Source of the DNA: Deinandra increscens subsp. villosa
Lineage: Eukaryota > Streptophyta > Magnoliopsida > Asterales > Asteraceae
Assembly (NCBI GenBank): GCA_039602395.1
Contig: JBCNJP010000025.1
Coordinates: 103,778,124-103,842,123 of the forward strand
Reading direction: 5' to 3'
Length of the DNA stretch: 64,000 nt
This document shows positions 34,033 through 45,382 of the stretch, piece after piece. How positions within the stretch are numbered: position 1 is the stretch's first letter; each line of letters starts with the position of its first letter. The translations under genes and the position numbers were made by a program. Under the pieces are notes generated by a model. It did not search any database. It was not told the origin of the DNA and saw only the letters and a list, made by a program, of their open reading frames with translations.

Positions 34033-37000
34033 TCATGACTCGGTGTTCATATTCTTCCCGGTGAGAATCCTGGAGATCTGAAGCCCTCGGCTAAATGCTT
34101 CATTAAACAAGATCCTGGTTTGCATCGCTTGAAACCCAGGCATCCACGATAAAAACGCGAGGGGCGCTAAAACAATCATCCCAATCAACATATCGTAAAT
34201 CCGAGCCAACGATACAACTGCATCCCAAACAACCGAGCTCTCAAGAAACGGCCTTAAAACCTGTGCAATCGATAGAATCCCCCAACCAGTTGGAATAAAC
34301 GCCAACACGCTTGAGAACAGATCTAAAACCGTTAGATTTGTAAAGTTCAGCATCAACATAGTCACGAGAACGATCAGAAAAGTAACGAGAAGTTGCACGA
34401 GCCGGTATTTGATGTGTTCCTTTGCTGCAAATTTGTCTTGAGCATACGCGATCACAATGTAAACCGAAGCAGAGACAATCACGAAAACCCACGAGATCAA
34501 GTACACGACGATACTTGTGCTGTTGTCTGCTATATTGAGATGGTACACGACCCCGTATTGGAAAAAGAAGAATCGTAAGTCGAGAATTATTTCCAACAAT
34601 TTCCCCCATAATCCGGTGGTTCGCAAATGATCTTGCTCCTCGTACCACCAGGTTTCCCAGCTTACATCAGCTTTCGCTAACGACCCTCCACCGTAAAAAA
34701 GCCATCTCACAAACTCGTTGAAATCGTAGACCGTTTTCAACCAATCAAAACCCGAGGGGTTGAAAACAAACGGACCCATGATCCACGAAACAACAAGAAA
34801 CCAACTCGAGAGGTTTAGAATTATGTAGACGAAATTACTTATGGCTAACGGGGTGTTGGAGGCGTATACGATTAAGATAACACCGAGCTCGATTCCCTTC
34901 ACAAAATGGCTACGGGCGTATAAACGGTAGTTCTCGGAAAAACTTTTATGTTCCACAACAAACCCACGTCCCGTGGCTCGGTACTTGGCCCCACCATGAA
35001 GAATGGTCCGACCGAAGTAGTGGCTACGGGTGCCCATTGAGAATGTGAAGAAAATCGAGGCGAGTTGTAGCTGCATTGTGGCATAATCCCACACAGCAGA
35101 CATAAACCCGTGTTCTATTGTGTTCTCTACTATCATCGGGAGGGCTGTGAAAACTCCGATCTGAACCACAAACTGTTGGTTCAGGATCGTATCAAATGCT
35201 TTGTTGTACTGGGCGTTATCCAGGACTGCACCCTCAACCCCACTCAACGCAAGATACAGCCGGCCCCACAGAAACGTGTAAACCATCACGACCATGATCA
35301 TCGTGTTGTAATAGAACCCGACTGTCGAGTAAAAGAACGACAGCATACGAAAGAAATCGAGCCGGTGTCCTAACCGGTACACGTCCCGACTCAATACCTG
35401 TTCACCGTTTCCTGAAGCAACTTTCGCTTCAAACATTGATATCTGATTCAGCCCAACATCCCGACCTTTACCGACTTGAATATACTCGTGATGAGTCACG
35501 TTCCCGCCACGCAAAGTACAATTAAACCCCGCGAATATGTCTTCACTAATGTTGATTACCTTAGAAGCCTTGCTGATTCCACCCCGTGTCAAGAACCAGA
35601 ACCGGTCAAAAACATCAGGGTGACCATAATGCATTCGGACTTTTAAAGGGTTTGCGAGCACCCGTTGACCAAGCGTCACAAAGCTCATTTCTTGAGTTGA
35701 CATGAACCAAGCAAGTGATGAAACCGAACCGGTGAATATGTTTTCACGAACACCAAGAATCGTCGGTTTTCGGATCCCATGAGTGACTTTGAATTCCTCC
35801 AAAAGGTTTCGCATTTTCAACGCCTCCTCGAAGGAATTATCTTGGTTCATGTCTATCGTTTGAAGGGCATCACCCCGAGTGAAAATAATCGCTTGGTTCT
35901 GGTTCTCGGGCTTTCCTTCACCAAGCTTCATGGGGCCGGGTAATTTGATCCTATAAATCTCTTCTTCTTGCTTTAGTTGCTCGTTATATTTCACAAGAAC
36001 CGAGTAATACTCACTCTCCCCCCGGCCCAAATGAACTTCGTCTACATACGCTACCCGAAGGGCCTCGTTATTTTTCATCAAATTTGCGATATCTTCGGCT
36101 TGTGACTCCCCTTTTTGTTTCTGGGACCCGTAATTCTGGCACGCGACAACATATGTGAACTTCATCATCACGGCACCAAACTCATTCACTGCTCGGTTTT
36201 GGTTTAAATTTCTCGAACCCCAGAGAGACGTCGATCCTTGCTTCATATCCATCTCGGAAGCAGAATCAAGGTAAGCGAGAATTTTAAGGGCTCGATAATA
36301 ATACATCATTCCACGAACCGTTCTTGACAATGTTTGACCGCGATATGATGCCCAGACACGAAGATCCCGGGATCTTGTGGTAAAGATCTCGTCGTCATTT
36401 TTCATCCCATCTCCACGCATCCGTTCCATAAAATTCTCCCACTCGTCTTCGTATATCTTCTGTAAGTAAAACAATGTCGAGATGCCATCATCGTTCGGCT
36501 TTCTAAGCGATTCTTTTTTGTACAAAACATCCTCATCATAATACGGTGTCAAAACGCTAAACGCCATCATTTTCTCAACTTGAGGAGCCCGTGGGATATT
36601 CATAAAGACGGAGTTGCTAAAGAACGCAACCCGTCTCCTGGCCTCAAGGTTCTTTGGTACATTCCGCATCGAGTCCCGGGAACTCAAAATTGTTTTTAAC
36701 CTCCGTAACTGCCGATGGAAGAACGCATCATCCGGTTTTGGAAACCGAACTTTGTTCATGAAAAGCAATCCCTCTTCAGTTGTAGCCGGGTTTCGTGGGG
36801 CTAGACCTTCTTGCATCAACTGACTCACCGGTTTCTTAGATTTTGGTAACTCTTTAACCGTAAGCTCGTAAAGGGTTTGCAAAATATTGACTAACTTGTT
36901 CATGTTTTGGTGCGGTGACAACAGAAGTTCAACCAGATTAATCAACTTAGCATGAATTCGAGGAAGTGTTTGACATTTGTAGACTTCTGTGAACTTCCCG

Positions 37001-39300
37001 AGCCCTATAAAATGATCGATTTCCATGAACAATCTTGTAACGATGGAGTGTTCTTCAGATCTGCTCTGAATAATATCGAGTAGCACAAACCGAATGCTGC
37101 AATATGCTTCAATAACCGCACACCGTCTGTACTCATTGTTACAAATTCTGAACCAGACCCACCGGTCAGGTGCACCAGCGAGCTCACTCGCCTGGTTCAG
37201 TGCAAGAAGCAGCTCGTTACACAACAGAACACAAGGCCAACGGACCACCATAATATCCCAACAATTTGGCGGCAACTCGATTAGCTCCACCTCCCGGTCA
37301 CTGATCAAATCTTCCTCCCTCATTGTGAAAATAATTTCGTTCCAGATCAAAGCAAACTGTCTCGCATCAACCTGACTCGATTCCAGTTTCTTATGAGGTT
37401 GACCAAGCCCGTATCGAAGCTTGAACCGACGAACCGCGTTACGTAACATCTGAACAAGACTATCTTTCGCAACCAACGTTTGATCCTCGGGAATTATGTT
37501 AAACTGTAACGCGCTAGCGAAAAACTGAAACCGTAACCTGAGCTGCTCAATGTTCCGAATCTCACCCAAGTGTGAAAATAAACCGACAATTGATCCAACA
37601 AAAGCCGAGCAAACCGTGTACCATAGCTGCATATCAACTAAATACATCAAAACAACAGGAACCCATATAAGAACAACCGCCATTCGGTTTGTGTTGCTGA
37701 AAAACTCATGCCAGTTATACTTGACACTTCTGAGGCTTAATAACGCTTTCGTGGGTGCAACCAGCGGCTTGATTTGAAAAACATAACTAAACGCAAACTT
37801 CGACACTAATATGGTTATCCAAAAGATTGTATACTTGATGTTATTAACCAATCCTTCGCGTAAACCTCGTCCGACATAGAGACGAGAATGAAACCACCAT
37901 GTTAAGATGTCAAAAGGTATAAAATCTGTGTTCTCCATGAAGTTTCTGACCCAAGGTAGAACAAAAAGGATCAAAGCAAGCAATTCCGGGACTATAAAAA
38001 CCAAACCCGATTTCAAGAAAACGATGATTTTATCGTTGGCTGCATCCGACCAACGCCTATCTGAGTTTTTCTGAATCCAAATCTGAACGTAGAAGACGAT
38101 GAAAACAACAGCCCATGTTAACGACACCATGCTTTTCATAACCATACGAAATAGAAGCAATGCGGAGTCCCGATGAACCAAACTGTACTGTGTCCCGGCA
38201 TCCAGAACCGACTGAAGAAATCGAAGACCCGCCCATGTAATAAACACCGTAAGCAACTCAACCTGTACATCACGATCACTAATCGCATCCCACGGGTACT
38301 CCGGTTCTCGCCAGGCTACAATCATCGCAGCTTGAAAGAACAGAATCAACAAAACCCATAACCGATCAAAGTTCCTGAAAACGTTCCAAAACGTCCGTTG
38401 CTCAACAAAACCCGTTTTCCCTACCCGGTTAATAGCTTTCGGGTCGTCTATGAAAAAATTACTTGAAAGATCCAACGGCCATTTAAGTTTCTTAAAGCAT
38501 TTCCTACTCCAGAAAAACTCATTTATATCATCATAGTTTCTCCAAGCACTATGTGGAGCCGTCCCGTTTCGGCTCCTTTCGACCTCGGTTTTGATTGTCT
38601 TGTAAATAGGTGTGATGACTTTGTTTAAAAACGCGTTTTCCCCGAAGATTGACGGGTTAAACGGGCGGGCCGTGTTGACATCAGTGTCTCCAGCGAGAAC
38701 TTGGTTAAGCTCCATGGTCTGATGATGAAAAATATAGCAAAGGCATTCGGGTGTGAACCGGAGATTTCCGGCTTCACCCCAGATTAGCAGATACATAGCT
38801 ACATATAATAGCTCCCGGCGTTGGGTGTCGGGGTTTTGCCGGAAGAGCGGGAGGCGAACCTGCGATTTCTTGCGGAGGAAGGAACACCACGACTCGTAGT
38901 TACGGAGGAGCTTGCGGCGGAACTGGTTGAGGACCTTCGGGTCGAGGTTATCGGCGATGGCCGGGGGCGGTGAGAGGCGCATTTGGGCGTTGGCGAGGTG
39001 GAGAACGAGATGCTCTCGTTGGTTCCGAACGTTGTCGTTTTGGAACCCGAAAAACGCACCCAGCCAGTCCATAAGGTCCATCCCGTCTCGCCACTCGCGA
39101 AACGGCGGCCGCCGGAGATCACCTACGGCGCGTAGGGCGGCGGCGGCTGCTCGTACTTCGGGATACCGGAGAGACGGGTGGTCAGAGAGCAGACTGTGGA
39201 TTGGGATTATGTTATACGGCTCCTCATACCTCCCTGCAGGCGGCGGCGCGTTTGGATTTCCACGGCCGCGCGTGGGCACTGGTCTTTGCCTCAAATTCAT
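34033..39300 (-). CDS. CALS11: Callose synthase, CALS11/GSL1 type
   Basis: A plasma-membrane 1,3-beta-glucan synthase that makes callose from UDP-glucose. The CDS is one uninterrupted frame of 1755 residues. Low intron number is characteristic of the GSL1/GSL5 branch; most plant callose synthases have about 40 introns. Residues 1 to about 160 hold YNIIPIHSLLSDHPSLRYPEVRAA and the FKS1-type N-terminal region (MDLMDWLGAFFGFQ). About six membrane spans follow (roughly 310-640). A large cytosolic catalytic part has the GISTLFYLQKIYEDEW, RVLANPLKVRMHYGHPDVFDR and RGGNVTHHEYIQVGKGRD blocks. About ten more spans close the protein. End motifs such as GKLLEIILDLRFFFFQY and LQISRILTGK favour CALS11/GSL1 over CALS12/GSL5. 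The protein is close to the expected length (about 1768 in Arabidopsis) with no break. In Arabidopsis GSL1 acts with GSL5 in pollen development. Confidence 0.93.
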   Translation of the reverse strand: MNLRQRPVPTRGRGNPNAPPPAGRYEEPYNIIPIHSLLSDHPSLRYPEVRAAAAALRAVGDLRRPPFREWRDGMDLMDWLGAFFGFQNDNVRNQREHLVLHLANAQMRLSPPPAIADNLDPKVLNQFRRKLLRNYESWCSFLRKKSQVRLPLFRQNPDTQRRELLYVAMYLLIWGEAGNLRFTPECLCYIFHHQTMELNQVLAGDTDVNTARPFNPSIFGENAFLNKVITPIYKTIKTEVERSRNGTAPHSAWRNYDDINEFFWSRKCFKKLKWPLDLSSNFFIDDPKAINRVGKTGFVEQRTFWNVFRNFDRLWVLLILFFQAAMIVAWREPEYPWDAISDRDVQVELLTVFITWAGLRFLQSVLDAGTQYSLVHRDSALLLFRMVMKSMVSLTWAVVFIVFYVQIWIQKNSDRRWSDAANDKIIVFLKSGLVFIVPELLALILFVLPWVRNFMENTDFIPFDILTWWFHSRLYVGRGLREGLVNNIKYTIFWITILVSKFAFSYVFQIKPLVAPTKALLSLRSVKYNWHEFFSNTNRMAVVLIWVPVVLMYLVDMQLWYTVCSAFVGSIVGLFSHLGEIRNIEQLRLRFQFFASALQFNIIPEDQTLVAKDSLVQMLRNAVRRFKLRYGLGQPHKKLESSQVDARQFALIWNEIIFTMREEDLISDREVELIELPPNCWDIMVVRWPCVLLCNELLLALNQASELAGAPDRWVWFRICNNEYRRCAVIEAYCSIRFVLLDIIQSRSEEHSIVTRLFMEIDHFIGLGKFTEVYKCQTLPRIHAKLINLVELLLSPHQNMNKLVNILQTLYELTVKELPKSKKPVSQLMQEGLAPRNPATTEEGLLFMNKVRFPKPDDAFFHRQLRRLKTILSSRDSMRNVPKNLEARRRVAFFSNSVFMNIPRAPQVEKMMAFSVLTPYYDEDVLYKKESLRKPNDDGISTLFYLQKIYEDEWENFMERMRGDGMKNDDEIFTTRSRDLRVWASYRGQTLSRTVRGMMYYYRALKILAYLDSASEMDMKQGSTSLWGSRNLNQNRAVNEFGAVMMKFTYVVACQNYGSQKQKGESQAEDIANLMKNNEALRVAYVDEVHLGRGESEYYSVLVKYNEQLKQEEEIYRIKLPGPMKLGEGKPENQNQAIIFTRGDALQTIDMNQDNSFEEALKMRNLLEEFKVTHGIRKPTILGVRENIFTGSVSSLAWFMSTQEMSFVTLGQRVLANPLKVRMHYGHPDVFDRFWFLTRGGISKASKVINISEDIFAGFNCTLRGGNVTHHEYIQVGKGRDVGLNQISMFEAKVASGNGEQVLSRDVYRLGHRLDFFRMLSFFYSTVGFYYNTMIMVVMVYTFLWGRLYLALSGVEGAVLDNAQYNKAFDTILNQQFVVQIGVFTALPMIVENTIEHGFMSAVWDYATMQLQLASIFFTFSMGTRSHYFGRTILHGGAKYRATGRGFVVEHKSFSENYRLYARSHFVKGIELGVILIVYASNTPLAISNFVYIILNLSSWFLVVSWIMGPFVFNPSGFDWLKTVYDFNEFVRWLFYGGGSLAKADVSWETWWYEEQDHLRTTGLWGKLLEIILDLRFFFFQYGVVYHLNIADNSTSIVVYLISWVFVIVSASVYIVIAYAQDKFAAKEHIKYRLVQLLVTFLIVLVTMLMLNFTNLTVLDLFSSVLAFIPTGWGILSIAQVLRPFLESSVVWDAVVSLARIYDMLIGMIVLAPLAFLSWMPGFQAMQTRILFNEAFSRGLQISRILTGKNMNTES

Positions 39301-39352
39301 CTCATTAGAATCCTGAAGGGTTCGCGAATCTGATTATCGTCTCAAAAACACC

Positions 39353-39675
39353 CTGCAACACCGAATTAACCAGCTTTTCATACAAATATACACACAGAGT
39401 AGGGTAAAGTAGAAATGATGAAGCCATTTACAGTTTGGAGATGAAAACGTTCCAATTATGTCACTCAAAGTCAAGAATTTTCAAATCGAAACCCTAATTA
39501 CATATCCACCAACACATTGTGGCAAAAAGGATCGTCGCTTTATGATTTAGGGGATGAGAAATTTCTTTTTCGAATCTCTCACAATAAACCATTTAAAAAC
39601 AAATCGCAAAGTATACACACAGATAAAGATAGATACAGAATCACGGGAAGTACATAGAGAAAGTTAGAATCGTAC
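39353..39675 (-). other. Predicted 5' UTR intron of the callose synthase gene
   Basis: On the minus strand the leader shows a donor AAAG|GTACGA at 39676/39675 and an acceptor GTTGCAG|GGTG at 39353/39352. That removes 323 bases and leaves a 52-base second leader exon before the ATG at 39300. It is inferred from splice signals only. Confidence 0.5.
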
Positions 39676-40145
39676 CTTTTAGGTTTTGGCGATTGAATTT
39701 TTCTATCTCTGGGGGTTTTTGATTATTTTGGGGGAGGCTTTTGGGTGGGTGTTTTGTAAGTTACAAGAGTAGTGGCACGCGAGACACGCGTTGAAAGGGT
39801 GGGAGTGGAGGTGGAATATGGAATAAGATAGGGGAGAGTTGGATGGGGCCACACGTAGTGAAAGTGTTTCGTGAATCAAGAAGACATTTCGAAATACGAA
39901 AAGTGTAGGGTAGTGAGTAAAAGACAAAAGCGGTAACAGATATGTCACGTGCACTGCACAATTTGAATCTCGTATTTTATTTATTTATTACTGAGATATA
40001 TTTTATTTATTGCTGAGATATAGTGAGATGAGAACGCCGCCGTTCCGGTGGATGGTGCAGTTGTGGGTTTTATATATTTTTTAAATTTTGAATCTTTTTT
40101 AATTATGGTTAGTTGGAAAAATCTTCATAGCCTTGCGAGCCATAA

Positions 40146-42132
40146 GGGGGACGGTATGGTGGGCGGCTCCCACCCGGCTTCAAGGGAGCCGCATGGTTTC
40201 CAGCGGCAACGATACCGCCTCCAGCGGTTTGAAGACCACGGCTCCGATTTTCGTTGTTGGGCGGCACGAGGGAACCGGCGAGAGCCGTTCGAAATCGAAC
40301 GTTGGTTTCGACCGTTGGGCCCTCCAACGGCTATTTTTTTTTTTCTTTTTTCTTTTTTACTAATTTACAACTATAAATTCTACCAATTTTATAACATTCT
40401 TACACCAACTTCTTCACCTATCTTCTACCTCTTTCACATAAATTCTACCCATTTTATTTATGGATCGATCAAAGAAGAAATCACCCGCTACCACGAAAAA
40501 ATCCACCGCTCCCACCAAAAAATACAAACCGAAGGTTCGTAATACCGGTCAACCCTCCAACGCAAATCCTCCACCGCAATCACAACCGGGTTTTTTCACA
40601 CAACACCCTTCTCAACACTCGTTAATCGATCTCCTATCCGGACGTTATGGGGTTCAAGGGGAGTTATATCCCCCGCATTCTTCCCAAATGCATCAATTCC
40701 CCTCTAACGTCATGTACCAAAACACACAATTTCGAGAGCCAAGACGTCAAATCGATTCCGAATCCGAAGAAGAAGTTGAAGAAGAAGTTGAAGAAGAAGT
40801 CGGAGAAGAAGAAGAAGAGGAGATCGAGTTGATGAACGAAGACGTCCAAGTGATTACAAAGAAGAAAAATAAATTTCCGACGAGAGCGAAATGTAAAAAT
40901 TGGACGTCGGAGGAGGAACTTAATTTGACGAAGGCTTATATTCATTGCACCGAAGATGGGAAAAAGGCGGATCAACAATCCCGCGATTCGTTTTGGGGCA
41001 AAGTTCTTGTCCACTTTGACGGTTTGATGGGTGCACCTAGTGAGCGAACTAGGGATCAATTAAACTCGAAATGGAAGAAGTTGAACACAAAGTTGTCGAA
41101 CTTCAACGCCCTCTACATTCAAACGGTAAAAATACATTTATTTTTTTTCTAACTCGATATATGTATATATATATATATTTATTAACTTTTTTTTTTTTTA
41201 AAGAAAAATACTTGGGCAAGTGGGTGTGCGGATGGGGACATTTTGGTGAAAGCCCAAAACTTGTATAAAGAAATATACGAGAAAAATGGGTTTGCTCATT
41301 TGGGGTGTTGGGTCGAGGTAAAAGATCATCCGAAGTGGGCTCCGGTTGATAATGTACTTGGTGAAATACCGGAACCGGGTAAAAGGACGAAGACGTCCGA
41401 GTCGGGGGACTACACAACTTCAAATGATGTTGGGTCGACTCAATTGCCCGATCTAAATGAAGACTCAACCCCAACATACCCAAAAAATAAAGGGAAAAAG
41501 AAGTTGGGCGAGTCTTCGTCCACCGCAAGGAGTTCGGCATCGGAAAAGGCGTTGGAAATGATGTCGGATTTTCAAGTCAATTGGATCAAAGAAAGGGAGC
41601 TTAAGGCAAAGCTTCGGGACGAAACCTTTGGAAAGAAACAAGCGATGTACGATGCGGTTAAAACTACAATGGAGGCTCAACGTCAAGTGATCGAGTTCAA
41701 ACAAGCACGTGAACGACAAGAGAAAAAAACACGTGATCTCGAGATATTTATGAAACCGCATAATAATGTTGATCCTCAATTTCTACCGCTTGTTCTTGAA
41801 CAAAAAAGAGATATCGCGAAGGAATACGGTTGGGAATGCAACTTTTAGGTTTTTTTTTTTTATTGTATTCGTGTTTTTTTTAATTTCAAGTATTGTAACC
41901 GTTTGATTTCGTAATGCTAGTGTTTGTTTTTTTATATAAAAGTTGTTTGCTTATTAAAAGTTGTTAAAAATCAAAAAAAAAAAAAAATCGGTGGCTTCTC
42001 CAAGCCACAAGGCAACCATACCTTGTGGTGTGGCTTGACAAGGCTTCAAAAACATCAAAAATGAGTTGGCATGCTATGATTGGTTGGGGAGCATGGCTCC
42101 TTGAAGCCACAAGGCAACCATACCCCCTCCCC
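40146..42132 (+). mobile_element. PIF/Harbinger element carrying only ORF1
   Basis: The element is flanked by TAA at 40143-40145 and 42133-42135. The left end is GGGGGACGGTATGGTGGG; the right end, inverted, is GGGGAGGGGGTATGG. Subterminal motifs (CTTCAAGGGAGCCGC, CGGCAACGATACCG, CAAGGCAACCATACC) are shared with the 30.4-kb MITE. The only gene inside is the Myb/SANT-like ORF1; no DDE transposase is present. The element must rely on a transposase supplied elsewhere. Confidence 0.85.
40460..41848 (+). CDS. Harbinger ORF1: Myb/SANT-like, NAM-associated C-terminus
   Basis: The DNA-binding accessory protein of PIF/Harbinger transposons (often mis-named 'glutathione S-transferase T3-like' in plants). 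There are two exons, 40460-41125 and 41204-41848, with donor GGTAAAAA and acceptor TTAAAG (1311 nt, 436 residues). The N-terminus is basic and proline/glutamine-rich. An acidic run with (EEEV)n follows near residues 95-125. A SANT/trihelix-like domain starts at KNWTSEEELNLTKAYIH and extends to the DQLNSKWKKLNTKLSNFNALY block. Then comes a linker and a NAM-associated coiled C-terminus (EKALEMMSDFQVNWIKERELK...), ending FLPLVLEQKRDIAKEYGWECNF. The frame is intact. In known systems ORF1 binds the transposon ends and brings in the separately encoded transposase; none is encoded here. Confidence 0.83.
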
Positions 42133-42135
42133 TAA

Positions 42136-44826
42136 ATATTTTATTCTTGCATTTCAAGAATCTTGATTTTATAATTCTTTGAGAGGACGTGGCAAAGGGG
42201 TTTGAGTTAGGCTTTCGTATGCATCTAAACTTGCTCTAACATCACTTGATTACTTCAATAATTTCTCAAATGTTATAAAGGCTCTTTTGTATAAGTTACA
42301 CGCAATTTATTTCTAGAGGCTCCTCCTCCTATTTCCCTAAAACTCAAATTTAGACAGCCCTTTGTTTTACCTGCTCATCCATCGTAAATATGTATCTTCA
42401 TTGGAGCCGCTTAGTAGTGTTTCATGGGCGACTATTCCTGCGGTTTTTTTCGTCTGGAAGTATTGATTTTCTTTTCTTTTTAATTTTTTTGTATTTGTTG
42501 GCAGGACTGGCTCAAGTTATTTGAAGACCTCAAACGAACATTAAAATTAGGATCTTCAAGTCTTATTCCAAAATATGGTATTATCGCATAATAATTATTA
42601 AACACTCGATAATTTTGTTTAGTTGCTCTAAAAGAACCGGTGCAATGCTTTAATGCAAACAGTATGAAACCCTCAATCATTAGCACTGAAATATCATCGT
42701 TTTCATTTGCAATATATATAGTCATATGCACAACCATTAATATAATATTAAAGCTCCAATACAACTAAACTCAAATGAGTATAATACAACATCAATTGTC
42801 TTTGTGTGTCATAATTCCATCTATTAGAATATTAAGATTTAAAGTATACTCGTAATAAGAATTAAAACCAAATTTTAAATGAAGATACAAATTAAACAAT
42901 TGCAAAATGGAAAATCCAATTAGATTTATAAAAAATACTTACGTAAAATATAATGTTATTAGAAAAATGTAGGAAACAAAAAAGGTGAAGAATATGTGAA
43001 AAATAAATTATTTTTACAATTCTTAATATATGAATATAAAATAAAAAACTTAATACTATATGAAGGATAGGAATACAAAATTCGAACCTTGGATTCGCGA
43101 AAGATAAAAAAATAGCCATCACTCCATAATAGAATTTTATTAGATTTTCAGGGAACAAAGTTAATATTGTAATATCTCTGGAGAGAACTAGAGGAAAAAA
43201 AACGATGACAAGAAGAACCGAACTCGAGCTGTAAAATTGATGGGTTAACAACTTCACCAATCAAACTTGACAATATTGTAGTCTTCTACAGCACAACACA
43301 CACCGTCTATTCATATATAATAGGTTTAGGCCATATTTTTAAAATAGAGGCTTTAAAATATTGGCGGCCTCAAGCCACTTGGATTGTTTGGCCCATTAGA
43401 TCGTGATGCTTTTATCCTAGAAACATATGTTGTAAATACGTAAATGATCACACCATCGACATTAATAAGACAAATAATTAGTAGTATGTGTGTTTCAAAC
43501 CCTGTAACATCTAGTTCTCCTTTCATGTTCTTCCAAAGACTGTTTATGATGGCTAATTATTGTTAGTCATATGGTCTTCACCAAAAACCTAGTTCGAGCT
43601 ATTATATACTAGAGACGTTAATTCTGACAAGTGTCAATGCAAGTCTATAAAATAGCATCAAGATTTCAATATTAGGTAATAAATGAAAAACACACAGAAC
43701 TATTACGATCTTCTCTAGTGTTGTTGAAAGATTTATTGTCTTAAATCGGTCTTCTATCATTTTCTACGTGATCTATCTTTTCCACTCCAATTCCGGCCTC
43801 TCGTATAACGCTTGGGTCCCCTACGCCTTTAATCCTTGGACTTTTGTTCATGTTCATAAAGATTATACCGTTTACTTATATTCCATAAATTACCTTTATC
43901 ATTCATCCTTGTAATATACAACATATGGTCTAATATCAACTTTCATATAGAAATAAGATAATTAAATTGTTGTTTATTAGTTACTATTTAAACAATGAAG
44001 CATAAAATGTTATTTATAAGGTCGAGCAGTATACACCGCCTCAAGTGGTCGTGAGTAGGTTGTGCGAAATGTCTATGCGAGAGAAGCAACGGGCGTGAGT
44101 ACATGAATTTCTTGGTTTCATCTAATAACTTAATTCCAAATATTTATTTCATCCAGTAATTTAATTTTAAATAAAACCAACTCACACCACACAATCTTAC
44201 CCCTCCTACAAAACTCACATGAGTGAGTCTAGTCACTACTTACGTAACAAACTCACATAATCAAACCTAGAAAGATATACCCCATACTCTAAAAGAAACG
44301 GACAAATTGAATCAAAACTCACTAAACTAAAGGGTATGGGTGGTCAAAACTGGTCAGACCGAGAAGGAACCGACCCAAGCAAAAGCCGCCAGCCCAGTCC
44401 AATTAATTGGCATCGGTTGCTAAAATAAAGTATGCCTGTCCGGCCCAAAATCAAAAATCAATATGCAGAATTAACATAATGTAAACGGGCTGAATATGTG
44501 AAAGGCCCAAAATTAAAAATTAATATACCCAAAATAAAAAATCAATAGGGGTTTGGAGCAACGGGTCTTATGGATTAAATATAAAAGTCAAAGCATTGTG
44601 TATCAATATGGTATAGGGTTTATATTTTTACTTAGCTTAGGTATTTTTCAACCTGTATACAATTTTAAAAAAGATTGATCGATACCCCATTACATACATC
44701 CTGTTCAGAACGCTTTAAAAAGTTTTTTTTTTAAAAAATATAATAATACTATAATCAACTTAAAATGAAACTAAAAAAGAACGAATTATATAAAGCTATT
44801 CATCTTTAGAGGTAACGTCAAATCTA
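42136..44826. other. Intergenic DNA, no gene seen
   Basis: AT-rich with scattered short frames, none like a known protein. Two spots mention related motifs (GGCTCAAGTTATTTGAAGACCTC at 42509, GGCCTCAAGCCACTTGGATTG at 43367) and may be the ends of an old element, but they do not pair convincingly. Confidence 0.45.
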
Positions 44827-45297
44827 TCTATACTATATAATAAACCCAAGTTTTTAATGTGTAGGTGGCATAATTTAAGGTGTGCCACCTAGGATTATCT
44901 CATGTGTCATTTTTATAGATTTTTGAATTAAAAAAATAAATGGTATTTACAAAAAGGAAAGATCTTATAATTAAAAATCAAAAAATTAAATTATTTTCAT
45001 ACAAAATTATCCATATTTATTTTACAATACCATAACTTTGATTCATCATATCTTCTTCATTTCTCAATGAAAATGAAGAAAACCTAACAAAACTATATCC
45101 ATATTGCTTAGGTTTCGATCAACGAATGATGGTGAACGAATCAAAAAACAAAGTCGCGACTTTCTAAACCCACCATTGATGAACTTAAACTCCAATTCGA
45201 TCATTCGTTTAATAGTTAGAAAAAAACTTTCATCTTTTAATTCGTTTAACTTTTTTTTATATCACAGCCTCGGGTATTTACCCGGGACACTAACTAG
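44827..45297 (+). mobile_element. Non-autonomous Helitron, 471 bp
   Basis: The 5' terminus is TCTATACTATATAATAAACCC, preceded by A. The 3' end has the hairpin CCTCGGGTATTTACCCGGG, then ACACTAACTAG followed by T. These are the conserved Helitron ends with A/T target. No helicase is encoded. Confidence 0.85.
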
Positions 45298-45382
45298 TAT
45301 CATAGAAAGCAACACATTTTTGTTTTTCACAAAAAAAAAATCCCTTAATAATTTTTTTTATCAAACGAGATGGTTACCACCC

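Noticed and set aside
34241..39316. Shorter frames on both strands inside the callose synthase gene
   Set aside because: They are shadows of a 1755-codon conserved gene.
42892..43260. 122-codon minus-strand frame with hydrophobic stretches
   Set aside because: AT-rich DNA readily encodes F/I/L/Y-rich frames; no homology or splice context.
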